60,564 nucleotides of DNA from Zhenpiania hominis. GTDB lineage: Bacteria > Bacillota > Clostridia > Peptostreptococcales > Anaerovoracaceae. Both the position numbers and the translations under genes were made by a program. The notes under the pieces were generated by a model. That model made no database searches, was not told the origin of the DNA, and saw only the letters and a list, made by a program, of their open reading frames with translations. Shown in pieces: positions 34,869 through 44,491 of this stretch (its first letter is position 1; every line of letters starts with the position of its first letter). The stretch is from positions 1 to 60,564 of the forward strand of contig NZ_JACRYT010000019.1 of the NCBI RefSeq assembly GCF_014333425.1, written 5' to 3'.

Positions 34869-36155
34869 TTATTTTTCAATCAGATCCATCAGCTTTTGCT
34901 CATTGACCATATCTGCGTATTCCGAATCCATTTCACGGATTCCGGCAGGAAATTCATATTTTGCCAGCCGTTCTACAAACGGATCCGGATCAAAGTGCTC
35001 AGGTCCCCATGCTCCCGGATCCTTCCAGATACCTTTTGCTACCAGTTCCATCATAATAACCGGACCTACCGCCGTTTGGGCTACAACAGAGTTAGTCGTG
35101 TATTTTTCGATGCAGTCCTGATTATCTGCTACCTGATACAGATACACGGATCTATATTTTCCGTCTTTCCATCCTGTTACCCAAGTTCCGGCGCATCCCT
35201 TTCCGGTCATGGTCATAGTCGCGTCTACCGGGCTGGGAATAACTTTGCAGACAAAGTCTCTCGGAGTAATTTCGCTGTCTCCCACCTTGATCTTCGTCCT
35301 CTTATCAGACAGACCGTATTCCTTCAGAACCAACAGCTTCTTTCTGAAATCAGCGGGAACGCCGTATTTAAAGGTACAGCGGTTGCAGTCGATTTCTCTT
35401 GGAACCAGGACAACCTCTTCGTGTTCAACGTTAATTACCTCCACATCGCCGATTCCGCCTGGGAAGTTGAAAATTTCCGGCTCCGAGAAGTTTTCCGTAC
35501 AGAACCAGTGTCCCTGCGGATATTCTTCGTTCTTTTCCCAGATAACCGGCGGCTGCAGACATTCTTCAATTGTCGTCCATACGGAGAATCCAAAGTCAGA
35601 ATCCGTATTTCCATAATTGTCGCCGTCTCTTACGTTTACCTCGTCAATCTTGTCAAAGAGGTGTTTTTCCGCGTATTTCGCGAAAACATCCGCCATGCCG
35701 GGCTCTACTCCGGAGCCGCACAAAGCAATCTGACCAGAAGCTTCCCATTCTTTCTGCTTCGCGAACTGATAATCTCCCAATTTGATGTTCGACAGTTCAT
35801 AGGGTTTCTCCGGATGCTCCGTACCCAGTGTCAAAGCGCAGTCCAGATACCCGATTCCAATCTCGAGGCATGTGTCGAAAATCGTCGCGTTCATCCGCGG
35901 GTCACATGCGTTCATGGCAAACGTAATGCCATGTTTTTTTACGACTTCTTTAATGCTTTCGGCATCCATCGCGTTGATCTGTTCTGGGATAAATTTTCCT
36001 CCGCCGCAGATTTCATTAGCGACTTTCTTTGCCCGTTCAAAGTCATAATCGGAAACAACTACTTTTTCCGCCCAGTCTGCTTCCGCGCCTCTTCTTTCTA
36101 TAATTTTTGCCGCAGAGGTGCCAACTCCGCCTGCTCCGATAATCAATAGTTTCAT
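34869..36155 (-). CDS. Saccharopine dehydrogenase family protein (carboxynorspermidine dehydrogenase-like)
   Basis: A 428-aa NAD(P)-dependent enzyme. The Rossmann start is MKLLIIGAGGVGTSAAKII. Further features are NACDPRMNATIFDTCLEIGI, LCGSGVEPGMADVFAKYA and DGDNYGNTDSDFGFSVWTT. Relatives include carboxynorspermidine synthase of the polyamine pathway, but no decarboxylase gene (nspC) is adjacent, so the substrate is not certain. The ATG at 36155 follows GGAGG; the frame to 36242 is rejected. The AraC-type regulator gene is just upstream on the same strand. Confidence 0.85.
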   Translation of the reverse strand: MKLLIIGAGGVGTSAAKIIERRGAEADWAEKVVVSDYDFERAKKVANEICGGGKFIPEQINAMDAESIKEVVKKHGITFAMNACDPRMNATIFDTCLEIGIGYLDCALTLGTEHPEKPYELSNIKLGDYQFAKQKEWEASGQIALCGSGVEPGMADVFAKYAEKHLFDKIDEVNVRDGDNYGNTDSDFGFSVWTTIEECLQPPVIWEKNEEYPQGHWFCTENFSEPEIFNFPGGIGDVEVINVEHEEVVLVPREIDCNRCTFKYGVPADFRKKLLVLKEYGLSDKRTKIKVGDSEITPRDFVCKVIPSPVDATMTMTGKGCAGTWVTGWKDGKYRSVYLYQVADNQDCIEKYTTNSVVAQTAVGPVIMMELVAKGIWKDPGAWGPEHFDPDPFVERLAKYEFPAGIREMDSEYADMVNEQKLMDLIEK

Positions 36156-36274
36156 CTTCTCAACCTCCAAACATTTCTTCTTCAACACCACATTCTTTTT
36201 TGACAATTCAATGTTATCAAAGTAGTCTGAAAGTTTCAACAATTGGTTTGCGTTAAAACCATACTAATTTGCTG

Positions 36275-37810
36275 TTATTTTTTGTCAACCAGCAACAATT
36301 CGGCGCTGAACCCTTTTAGCGTGGACCGCAAGCTGAGGGTATCCGAGCTGGTAAGCTGCCCGAACTCAATAACCGGAAGAGAGGTCCATTGGCGGATCAG
36401 CTCTTCTCGCCTGCTGTAGATAGCGCGCGGTCGTACTACATCTTCCAGATCTGAAATCACTTTATTCTGAAACATCTTATATCTGGAAACCTTAAACTCA
36501 CCCGACAGGCCGGAGCAGCGGATCAGAAATTCCATCTCTTCATCATATTTTTTGATGATATCATAGGTGACTTCTTTGCTGTTTGTACTCTTCAGAGCCG
36601 CCTCTACCACTTCGCTGAAATTGTAGACCAAAATACTGAGATTCTGCAAATTCCCCGGATACTTGGACGCGGTTGTCACAATATAGTTTCGCCCCGAGGC
36701 GATAATCGTTTCCCCCAGACTCCGAAGAAGCTCGTAAGGACCGGTCATCGGCTTCATGTTCTCCCTCTCCATCAGTTCCTTCAGTTCCCAGGTCATCTCC
36801 CTCGCGGCCGTGTATTCTTCCTGCATATTCACATTGACAATCACAGGATTGGCTTTCTGCTTGTTGATATAATCGGTATACACACCTTTTACCTGTTTCC
36901 GGATCGCTTCTTCTATTTCGGAAGGCGTGCTCCTGGTATATTTAGCGGCAGTTTCTCTGCTGATCACTTTTCCGGTAAACTGCTTCCGATATTCCAGAGG
37001 ATGCATACCGTACCAGGTTTCAAAATGCTTAATATAATAACGAACCGCGGAAAATCCCGTTTCTTCCGCGATAGCTCCGATTTTCTTGTTTGTCCCAAGC
37101 AACAGTTTTTCAGATTCCTCCACGCGAATAAAGCTCAGGAGATCCTGAAAGCTTAAGCCGGTAGCTTCTTTGATTACATGGGACAGGTAATAGATGCTCA
37201 GATGCTCTCTGCTGGCGATCTCGTTCAGAGTCAGCTTGCGCGAATAGTTGTCATACATGTAATCTGTAATTCGGTTCAGTCTTCCCGCCAGAATCTTATT
37301 CCCCTTGTTCTTCGCTTCATTGACAAATTTCCCATCTTCCATGACAAAGTACTGAAAATCGGACATCAGACAGGCGATGAGATTATGGGTACTTTCTATG
37401 ACTTTGTGTTCGTATCCATATCCCTTCTGAAGGATCTCCATCATGATCCGTGCCAGAATGTTTCTCAGAATTTCCAGGCTTTCGTCACTGTCATCATCCA
37501 TATCTGTAACAAAAAAATTATTCTTCAGGTTATCGTAGTACTTGGAAAAGTAACTTAAATCCAGCTGGAGCATCATCACCATATTCTTCTCGCCGGTATT
37601 TGTAAAGCTATGCATTTCCCGATCATTGAGAATAAAAATATCTCCCTGCTTCAGAGTATAGGTATAATACCCGTTCCGCAGGATTACGGTTCCCTCCAGA
37701 ACATAAACCACCTCCATATCGTCGTGAAAGTGGATTGGATATTCTTCGATATTGGCGACCACTACATTGACCGGCAGTTCATCCTTATAAATACTCTTTT
37801 CCTTAAGCAA
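36275..37810 (-). CDS. Cupin/AraC-type regulator with an extra C-terminal domain
   Basis: A 511-aa regulator. Residues 20-85 form a cupin (HFHDDMEVVYVLEGTVILRN). Two AraC HTHs lie in the middle (about 180-285): LTLNEIASREHLSIYYLSHV and IGAIAEETGFSAVRYYIKHF. About 220 residues with no recognised domain follow, which is unusual because AraC HTHs normally end the protein. The start is TTG at 37810 after AAGGAGG. It lies upstream of the saccharopine-dehydrogenase-like gene and probably controls it. Confidence 0.85.
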   Translation of the reverse strand: MLKEKSIYKDELPVNVVVANIEEYPIHFHDDMEVVYVLEGTVILRNGYYTYTLKQGDIFILNDREMHSFTNTGEKNMVMMLQLDLSYFSKYYDNLKNNFFVTDMDDDSDESLEILRNILARIMMEILQKGYGYEHKVIESTHNLIACLMSDFQYFVMEDGKFVNEAKNKGNKILAGRLNRITDYMYDNYSRKLTLNEIASREHLSIYYLSHVIKEATGLSFQDLLSFIRVEESEKLLLGTNKKIGAIAEETGFSAVRYYIKHFETWYGMHPLEYRKQFTGKVISRETAAKYTRSTPSEIEEAIRKQVKGVYTDYINKQKANPVIVNVNMQEEYTAAREMTWELKELMERENMKPMTGPYELLRSLGETIIASGRNYIVTTASKYPGNLQNLSILVYNFSEVVEAALKSTNSKEVTYDIIKKYDEEMEFLIRCSGLSGEFKVSRYKMFQNKVISDLEDVVRPRAIYSRREELIRQWTSLPVIEFGQLTSSDTLSLRSTLKGFSAELLLVDKK

Positions 37811-37839
37811 CTTATTATTCCTCCTTAGTTACGCACGTC

Positions 37840-38598
37840 TCAATCCTGACCGCTGTCAATCAATTTTATATTTTTCCGTGGTTCTTTCCCTGAAAACTCC
37901 ATGATCCCTTCAAAGATAGCTTCCGCGATCTTGCGCTGGTATTCACTGCTCCGCAGCAGCTCTGCCTCTTCCGGATTGGACAAGAATCCACATTCAATAA
38001 TGGAAATCGGGCAAGTCACCTCCCGAAACAAAAAAACATCGGATTTCCCAAGAGCCGTCCGGTGGCCATCATCTGCCGCGGCGGAAGACACCTTTTTCTG
38101 AAGACATTCCGCCAACCGCCTGCTTTCGGACAGCACCTCCTCTTCACCTCCCGAATCGGGGTAAAATGCCTGCGCTCCCTTTACAGAAGGGTCCTCACGA
38201 AAGCTGTTCAGATGGATGCTTACCGCGGCTTCCGGCCGCATGTTCTGAATCATATCTCTTCTCGCTTTTAAGTCCTGCGTTTTTTTGCTCCGTATGGTTC
38301 CCCCGTTTTCCTTATAAAGTCCCTCGTCGGTTTCTCTGGTCATAACCACCTGCCAGCCTGCCTGCTGCGCCAGCGTCTTTACTTCCTGCGCAATCGCCAG
38401 ATTGATACTCTTTTCGCACACACCTCTGCCGCTTTCCGCGCCGCCGTCAATGCCTCCATGTCCCGCGTCGATCAGAAGAACTTCACCGGACAAAACGCCC
38501 TGCACGCCTGCCGCGAGCCCTCCCCGCTGCAAGAAAAAAAATCCCGCAGCCACCAGAATCGCCAGGCAGATGCCTGTTCCGATCAGTTGTTTTTTCAT
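37840..38598 (-). CDS. cwlD: N-acetylmuramoyl-L-alanine amidase, CwlD-like
   Basis: A 252-aa zinc amidase with an N-terminal membrane anchor (residues 7-24) and an Amidase_3 domain. Zinc ligands and the catalytic site appear in LLIDAGHGGIDGGAES (His), the following Glu (CEKSINLA), VSIHLNSF (His) and IIECGFLSNPEEAELL (Glu). Length and layout match CwlD, which makes muramic-lactam in the spore cortex; this would imply a sporulating ancestry, but close relatives with vegetative roles exist. Confidence 0.85.
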   Translation of the reverse strand: MKKQLIGTGICLAILVAAGFFFLQRGGLAAGVQGVLSGEVLLIDAGHGGIDGGAESGRGVCEKSINLAIAQEVKTLAQQAGWQVVMTRETDEGLYKENGGTIRSKKTQDLKARRDMIQNMRPEAAVSIHLNSFREDPSVKGAQAFYPDSGGEEEVLSESRRLAECLQKKVSSAAADDGHRTALGKSDVFLFREVTCPISIIECGFLSNPEEAELLRSSEYQRKIAEAIFEGIMEFSGKEPRKNIKLIDSGQD

Positions 38599-38805
38599 AT
38601 TTCCACCTCAAATTCGTTCAATCTCTCTTGAATTGTATGAATAAAAGATGGCAGTTATTCTACAGCAAACTAGTACGTGGTTACCCTATTATATAACAAA
38701 CGGGTTTGTTTGGACAGTCTTACATTGACTTTTTTCTATAAATTATATTACAATCTTTTCATAAGTCAAAACTCAAAGAAATTTCTTTTCTATCAAGGAG
38801 ATCAT

Positions 38806-40005
38806 ATGTCTACAATAAAGCTATATCAGCAGGATGTTTACTTAAAAGAATGCGAGGCAGTCATTCTGGAACTTCAGGAAGATCGAGTCGTTTTAGACCG
38901 GACAATCTTTTTCCCTACAGGTGGCGGACAAAGCTGTGATCTCGGATTTCTGGGAGGGCAGGAGGTTCTCGATGTGTCGGAAAAAGATGGCCTCATCTAC
39001 CACCAGGTCCGCAGCGCCGCTTCTTTAAAAGAAGGAAGTAGAATTTTATGCCGCATTGACTGGGACAGGCGCTTCGATAATATGCAGCGTCACTGCGGGG
39101 AACACATTCTTTCGGGAATCTGTTACCGGGAGTTTGGCGGTATCAACCGCGGCTTTCACATGGGAGAAGATTACATGACCATAGATATTTCTCTGGAAGA
39201 AGATCCTTCCATTACAGAAATCACCTGGGAAATGGCGAAGCGCGCAGAGCTGTTCGCGAACCAGGTGATCTGGTCTGACGCTCCAGTTACAGTACGGCGT
39301 TTTCAAACCCGCCAGGAAGCGGAACAGCTGCCTCTCCGTAAAGCGCTTGCCATTGATGAAGAAATTTCCATCGTATGTGTAGGCGATATCCGAAACGCAG
39401 CCGATTGTGTAGCCTGCTGCGGCACTCACCCTTCTTCCGCCGGCCAAGTCGGTCTTGTGAAGATTTACAAAATCGAGCATTATAAAGGAATGTTCCGCAT
39501 TTATTTTGAGGCCGGAAAACGCGCTCTGCTGGATTATGATAAGAAGCACGACCGGATCACGGAACTGGGAATCCACTTTTCTGCAGGAACCGATGATCTG
39601 TTAGACAAAGTCCTCGCCCAGGAGCAGCGCGCGAAAGCGGTAAAAGATGAACTGAACACGCTCCGTCAATCGGCAGTCGCCTCCAGAGCGGAAGAAATAC
39701 GCGCCGTTCTCCGCAATGGGGACGAATCGGTGGTCTTCCGCCAGTACGACGACATGAAGACTGGAGATCTGTTCAACATTGGCAAGGCTCTTATTCAAGA
39801 ATTGAACGCCCTACTTTTGATTTTGGCGCCCGCGGAGAAAACCCTTCTGCTCTTTTCCGGAGGGGATCCCGACTGCGGCAGTCTGGTAAAGGCAAACGTC
39901 TCTTCTTACGGCGGAAAGGGCGGCGGAAACCCGACCTCCGCAAGAGCTGTTTTTTCGAAGCAAGCGGCTCTGGATGAATTTATCCGTTTTCTCCGTTCCC
40001 GGTAA
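38806..40005 (+). CDS. Alanyl-tRNA editing protein AlaX-L
   Basis: A 399-aa trans-editing enzyme that hydrolyses Ser-tRNA(Ala) (and Gly-tRNA(Ala)). The zinc-site motif HCGEHILSG is at about 98-106, with the second site in CVACCGTHPSSAGQVGLVK at about 205-223. The C-terminal half is a DHHA1-like domain ending GKGGGNPTSARAVF. The ATG at 38806 follows AAGGAG; the frame to 38677 is rejected. A TTGACT box with an AT-rich spacer lies near 38732. Confidence 0.92.
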   Translation: MSTIKLYQQDVYLKECEAVILELQEDRVVLDRTIFFPTGGGQSCDLGFLGGQEVLDVSEKDGLIYHQVRSAASLKEGSRILCRIDWDRRFDNMQRHCGEHILSGICYREFGGINRGFHMGEDYMTIDISLEEDPSITEITWEMAKRAELFANQVIWSDAPVTVRRFQTRQEAEQLPLRKALAIDEEISIVCVGDIRNAADCVACCGTHPSSAGQVGLVKIYKIEHYKGMFRIYFEAGKRALLDYDKKHDRITELGIHFSAGTDDLLDKVLAQEQRAKAVKDELNTLRQSAVASRAEEIRAVLRNGDESVVFRQYDDMKTGDLFNIGKALIQELNALLLILAPAEKTLLLFSGGDPDCGSLVKANVSSYGGKGGGNPTSARAVFSKQAALDEFIRFLRSR

Positions 40006-40014
40006 TCGAAATGG

Positions 40015-40058
40015 AAAAGGAGCTACCGTGCTGTTTCCACGGCCGCTCCTTTTGTTTC
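40015..40058. terminator. Bidirectional terminator between alaX and the 3D gene
   Basis: AAAAGGAGC...CCGTG pairs with CACGG...GCTCCTTTT; T-rich sequence follows on the plus strand and A-rich sequence precedes it. Confidence 0.7.
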
Positions 40059-40067
40059 TCTTTTATT

Positions 40068-41348
40068 CTATTTTCTTACATCTACATAGATCGTTTTATA
40101 CTGCACGCCCCACTTCATGCAAGCGCCGGTAGAATTCATATACACATCGATGGTCTTTCCGTTGATATTTCCACCTGTATCTTCCGCTCTCGCGTAACCG
40201 TAGCCTTCCACATAGACTTTTGTTCCCAGAGGAATTACGCTGGGATCTACAGCGATGGCCCCAACTCTTGCCTTTGTTCCCATCGCGGTTCTTCCGCCCC
40301 CTGTGTAGGCATATGCCTTGACAGTAAACTTTTTCTTATACTGAAAGCCCTTGCCGCTTTCTTTTAACTTTATTTTTTTCGCTTTTGCGGATACTGCTTC
40401 CGAACTTGCGGAAAGTACTTTTTTTCCGTTCACCATTCGGTATGCCTTTACCTTATACTGCTGCTGTGTTCCGCCGGTAAGTCCGGAATGAGTAAAGCTA
40501 GTTGAGGACGCTTTCTTTACGACTTTAATCCTCTTGAACTTCTTCTGTCCTTTCCCCTCAGCATGATAGATATGGTAACCGTGGGCACCGTTCACTTTTT
40601 TCCAGGAAAGGCGGACGCGTTCTTCTCCCGCTTTCGCGGTCACATCCGTTTTTTCAGGTCTGGCCTTGCCTTTTACCTTGGAAGAAAATGAGCTCTTATA
40701 TGAGCCGGAACGCGCCTTAATCTTGTAATAATACGCTTTTCCGGCGGTTACCTTCCGATCCCTGTAGGTCTTTTTTGTTCCCTTTACAGTAGCGATCTTT
40801 TTATAAGCGCCGTTTTTCTTCTTAGAACGATAAATTTCATATTTATCTGCGCCTGCTGATTTTTTCCAGCTAATCTGGATGCTGCCGACGCTCTTGGATC
40901 TGGCTTTCACTTTTGTTGGCGCGGTCAGGGTTACTCTCACACTGCAGGAGGCGGATTTTCCTTCTGACAAGGCTGTGATTACCGTTTTGCCCGCACCCCT
41001 TGCCGTCACTACACCGGATGAACTTACAACAGCTGCTTTGGGATTGGAAGATTTCCAGGTAACGGTTGTTCCAGTCGCTTTTGACGGCGCAATCGTAGCT
41101 CTCAGCTTTACCGTGTTTCCCACCTTCATGGAAACCGAACTCCGATTTAAACTTACGGATGAAACCGCGGTTGTCTGCGCTTTGTTTTCCTGGACTGTTT
41201 TTGTTTCCGTTCCCGCGGATTCCACCGCGTCCTGCTCTGCTGAGTCTCCAAAGACGGAAACCGGGGAAAAGACGGTAACTGCCATCATAGCCGCTACTGC
41301 CAGGGCCCCTGTTCTCTTTTTGATACGTATACTTGCTTCTTCTTTCAT
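40068..41348 (-). CDS. Secreted Big2/FN3/3D-domain wall protein
   Basis: A 426-aa exported protein. A signal peptide spans residues 1-36. One Ig-like Big2 repeat is at about 62-140 (VSLNRSSVSMKVGNTVKL), followed by two lysine-rich FN3 repeats (about 142-320). The C-terminal 3D domain contains the three conserved Asp residues (AIAVDPSVIPLGTKVYVEGY, ARAEDTGG, GKTIDVYM). 3D domains are lytic-transglycosylase-like folds in wall-remodelling proteins. It shares the 3D domain with the gene just upstream, so the pair arose by duplication of that domain and fusion. Confidence 0.87.
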   Translation of the reverse strand: MKEEASIRIKKRTGALAVAAMMAVTVFSPVSVFGDSAEQDAVESAGTETKTVQENKAQTTAVSSVSLNRSSVSMKVGNTVKLRATIAPSKATGTTVTWKSSNPKAAVVSSSGVVTARGAGKTVITALSEGKSASCSVRVTLTAPTKVKARSKSVGSIQISWKKSAGADKYEIYRSKKKNGAYKKIATVKGTKKTYRDRKVTAGKAYYYKIKARSGSYKSSFSSKVKGKARPEKTDVTAKAGEERVRLSWKKVNGAHGYHIYHAEGKGQKKFKRIKVVKKASSTSFTHSGLTGGTQQQYKVKAYRMVNGKKVLSASSEAVSAKAKKIKLKESGKGFQYKKKFTVKAYAYTGGGRTAMGTKARVGAIAVDPSVIPLGTKVYVEGYGYARAEDTGGNINGKTIDVYMNSTGACMKWGVQYKTIYVDVRK

Positions 41349-41370
41349 GCTCCCTCCTTTACGCTCTCTG

Positions 41371-42333
41371 CTAATCGCTGAGAATATAAATCGTTACATT
41401 TCGCACGCCCCAATTCAGGCATTCACTCTCTGTATTTTTGTACACATCAATGGTGTTCCCCTTGATATTTCCTCCGGTATCCTCAGCGGTAGCAAACCCA
41501 TAGCCTTCCACATATACCTTTGTCCCCAGGGGGATCACACTGGGATCAACGGCAATGACTCCTTCTCTCGCGGTCGTCCCTGATGCGGTTGTGCCTTTTA
41601 CGCAGTAAGAATAAGCTTTCACTGTAAATTTCTTTGTATATTCCGCGCCGGCAATCATTCCTCGTGTACTTTTCGCAACCACTTTTGTCTTTGGCTTGGT
41701 TACAGTCTCACGCTTTATCTCCTTCCGGCTGATCTCTTCGCCATCGGAATAGGTAATCTCATAGGTGACTCTGTCCTGTCCCTTTCTTCCCTTCTGCACA
41801 ACTTTACTCGTTCCCGCCGGAAGACTACCATCGCCTGTTGTTTTTGTTTTAAAATCCGTGTCTACAAGAACCTCTTCCGTCCCGGTGGTAATCCGATTTA
41901 TAACGATTTCCGTTCCGGCTGTCAGAGGTTCACTGAGAGAAGGCGTTACTTTATCAGCCTCCCCTACCTCCACATCATATTGCTCAAGCGCCTCTCCTAT
42001 CGTCTGAGGCAGGGCGCGGAGTTCACGTTCTTTGCCGTCTGCCTGCAGGGTAAAGGGCAGTGATTTTATGATTTTCACTTCCGTCCCATCTGTAATCGTT
42101 GTATCCGCTTTCGGCGAAAGAGAGTCTTCCTTTACCAGATGAATTTCTTTTTCCTCCAGAAATTCATCTACCGTATAACTCTGAGTCTCACATTTGGATA
42201 CCTGCCCATCTACAATCAAACGCACTTCCTTTGTTGTAAGCTGAGTCACCATAATCCATCCCAGCGTTACAACCAGCAGCAGAAGTCCAAGTGTCGCTAT
42301 TAACATTTTATATTTTGCTAATATCTTTACCAT
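41371..42333 (-). CDS. YabE-like protein: DUF348, G5 and 3D domains
   Basis: A 320-aa protein anchored by one N-terminal helix (about 8-30). Two ubiquitin-like DUF348 repeats follow (about 35-130), then a G5 domain (about 135-215; KVVQKGRKGQDRVTYEITY) and a C-terminal 3D domain with the Asp triad. YabE/Rpf2-type proteins remodel peptidoglycan, often during resuscitation or spore outgrowth. The ATG at 42333 follows AGGAAATAGAA. The second 3D gene follows after 22 bp in one operon. The promoter and leader hairpin are at 42366-42430. Confidence 0.88.
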   Translation of the reverse strand: MVKILAKYKMLIATLGLLLLVVTLGWIMVTQLTTKEVRLIVDGQVSKCETQSYTVDEFLEEKEIHLVKEDSLSPKADTTITDGTEVKIIKSLPFTLQADGKERELRALPQTIGEALEQYDVEVGEADKVTPSLSEPLTAGTEIVINRITTGTEEVLVDTDFKTKTTGDGSLPAGTSKVVQKGRKGQDRVTYEITYSDGEEISRKEIKRETVTKPKTKVVAKSTRGMIAGAEYTKKFTVKAYSYCVKGTTASGTTAREGVIAVDPSVIPLGTKVYVEGYGFATAEDTGGNIKGNTIDVYKNTESECLNWGVRNVTIYILSD

Positions 42334-42365
42334 TTCTATTTCCTGAATTCCTGCGACAAACAAAA

Positions 42366-42394
42366 CACAGTGTACTCTACTACAATACACTGTG
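42366..42394 (-). promoter_or_regulatory. Leader hairpin of the 3D operon
   Basis: CACAGTGTA and TACACTGTG are a perfect 9-bp inverted repeat with an 11-nt loop. They lie just after the transcript start and are followed on the minus strand by TTTTGTTTG. It may be an operator, a 5' mRNA-stabilising stem or a weak attenuator. Confidence 0.5.
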
Positions 42395-42402
42395 CACAAA
42401 TT

Positions 42403-42430
42403 ATTATAGCAAACTGAGTGAACATGTCAA
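42403..42430 (-). promoter_or_regulatory. Promoter of the 3D operon
   Basis: Minus-strand TTGACA, 16-bp spacer, TATAAT. Confidence 0.75.
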
Positions 42431-42576
42431 GTTTTTGCCCCAACATCCATGTGGTTCCATTCCCATTTTTCATTGAAAATTCAACAAATATGCCCTCAAA
42501 AAACTTATTTTCCCTCTCCCTCCTCCCATACTATTTTCCCGCAAGATTGTATATTTTAGGTACTTTCCTCAACTAT

Positions 42577-44022
42577 TTACTCTCTTTTTCTCCTTTTTAA
42601 GTTCCCGGACAGAAGTCCCGCGGTCCGGAGCGCGGAAGAACCGAAGGCTTTTCCGTTTACGGCAAGAATCAGCAGCAGAGCGCCTCCTTGCATGACCTGC
42701 CAGCCAGTCGGCATATCAATCGCTGCCCAAATCTGCGCGCAAAGTATGGTAAAACTTCCCAGAAGTCTTTTTTTATACAATCGAAAGGGAATCAGCGCCC
42801 TGGCGTTTTTGGCGCGCAATAAAAATACCACCAGATAACTTAGCATGGTCGCGATTGCCGCTCCCTGGACACCCATATCCGCCATGTCCGAAGGAATCAG
42901 CAGCGCGTTCAACAGCAGGTTAAGCCCCGCCCCCGCCATTGCTGTCCAGAAAGACAATAGACTCCTTTTTTCCACCACATAGACGCTTCCCATAAAGGTC
43001 ACAAAAGCGGAAAAAATCATAGCCGCGGATAGCATGGGAATATACCGCCACGCTTCATGGTAACTCGGATCCGACAGCAGCCGGATCTCCCACTGAGAAA
43101 AAGCGATAATCACGCTGCCCGCCAGGAACATCACCGCGAGGAACGCGCTCCAGATCTGAGAAAAGAAACGCGCCTGCTCTCCTCGCTCCTTTCCCGCTTC
43201 CGATATGGCGGAAAAATGCCATGCTTCCAGGAAGATTCCGGAGACCAGACTAATCAGGGTAGGAATCTTGCAGGCCACCGCGTAAAGACCGTTGGCATCG
43301 CTTCCCAGAAAGGCTGTAATCATATATCGATCCGATACACTGGCAATCCACCAGAATACCGTAGTGGGAATGAGGGGAACGCTGTACCTAAGCATAAGCC
43401 GGAACGCCTGTCTCTCCGGATGAAAGGTTATATATCGCCACAGCTTCTCTTTCCATACCAGGTAGAGACTGCATAACAAATCCGCAAATACAATTGAGCA
43501 GATATAGCCGGTAATCCCCCATTGAAAGACTGCCAGAAAAAGAATATTCATCCCGATAACCAAAGCGGTATTCAGAACCCCCTGCCCCGCGAACAAAGCC
43601 GTTTTTCCCTGGGCACGGATAAATTGCGCGCATAAAGAATGATAGCACGAGGCGATGGTATACAGCGTCACCAGCCACATAGTTTCTCCGAAAGAAGGAA
43701 TCCCGGACAGAAAGGGAGATACCGCTGTCAGAACCAGAGCGCCGGCGGAAATCGCCGCCGTCCCTACCGAAAATACGTTTTTGCGCCCGATCGGATCGTT
43801 TAAGGCAAACCGGAATACACTCTCTGTAATTCCCATGGAAATCAGTGGAAACAGCAGATTCGCCGTTTGTACGATCAAATCCGCTGTTCCGTAATCCGTA
43901 GGTGTAAGAACACCCGTATAAAACCGAACCATAAAGAAGCTTAAAAGCTTTGATCCAAATGTGCCGATGCTGATCAGAAACGTATTGTTCAGTAATGTTT
44001 TGTATTTGTCTGTTCTGTCCAT
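42577..44022 (-). CDS. Polysaccharide flippase (Wzx/MATE-like)
   Basis: A 481-aa membrane protein of the MVF/oligosaccharide-flippase superfamily, with about 14 hydrophobic segments beginning TFLISIGTFGSKLLSFFMVR. Motifs such as YGTADLIVQTANLLFPLISM and MLRYSVPLIPTTVFWWIASV are typical. It moves lipid-linked sugars across the membrane for capsule or surface glycans. No glycosyltransferase genes are next to it. A degraded zinc-ribbon membrane gene lies 12 bp upstream. Confidence 0.88.
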   Translation of the reverse strand: MDRTDKYKTLLNNTFLISIGTFGSKLLSFFMVRFYTGVLTPTDYGTADLIVQTANLLFPLISMGITESVFRFALNDPIGRKNVFSVGTAAISAGALVLTAVSPFLSGIPSFGETMWLVTLYTIASCYHSLCAQFIRAQGKTALFAGQGVLNTALVIGMNILFLAVFQWGITGYICSIVFADLLCSLYLVWKEKLWRYITFHPERQAFRLMLRYSVPLIPTTVFWWIASVSDRYMITAFLGSDANGLYAVACKIPTLISLVSGIFLEAWHFSAISEAGKERGEQARFFSQIWSAFLAVMFLAGSVIIAFSQWEIRLLSDPSYHEAWRYIPMLSAAMIFSAFVTFMGSVYVVEKRSLLSFWTAMAGAGLNLLLNALLIPSDMADMGVQGAAIATMLSYLVVFLLRAKNARALIPFRLYKKRLLGSFTILCAQIWAAIDMPTGWQVMQGGALLLILAVNGKAFGSSALRTAGLLSGNLKRRKRE

Positions 44023-44034
44023 GTACGCTTATCC

Positions 44035-44451
44035 CTATCCTGTCTGCCCGATTATTTGTCTCCCTCCAGAGGTTTCCCGCATCTGGAGCAATACTGATCT
44101 TCTTTCCCGCAGGTCTGTCCGCATTCCGCAGACAACCGCCCTCTGGTACAGCCACGCCGCTACAATCAGCCAGTAAGCCAGAAACAACAGCAAGCAGACC
44201 GCTCCATATATGAAAAACGCGACCTGCGCGCCGACAGACGGTTCTGTAATTGAGAGACCTTCCGGAAATTCCCCTTCCAGTTCCATCCCGCCCCGCAGAT
44301 GTCCTCCCAACTCAACGATCTGCTTTTGAAGGCTAAGCCCTACCGCGGCGCCTCCCAGAATCACGACCGCGACCGCTGCCAGGAAAAATCGTTTAAAAAG
44401 CGCGGGGAAATCTTGCCACTTATAAAAAACCCCTTTTCTTCTTATTTCCAT
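44035..44451 (-). pseudogene. Two-helix membrane protein with displaced zinc ribbon
   Basis: The 138-aa frame has hydrophobic segments at about 22-40 and 78-100. Its tail (LRERRSVLLQMRETSGGRQI) looks non-native. In another frame the same DNA encodes TCGKEDQYCSRCGKPLEGDK, ending at 44052, a zinc-ribbon tail commonly found after such membrane helices. The gene therefore seems to have lost a segment near 44100-44110 with a frame change. No good ribosome site is seen. Confidence 0.5.
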
Positions 44452-44491
44452 CGTTTTATTCTACAGACATTCACAAAGGATCTCGTAAATT

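Noticed and set aside
34896..36149. 417-aa plus-strand frame opposite the saccharopine-dehydrogenase-like gene
   Set aside because: Complete shadow of a gene with an intact Rossmann fold.
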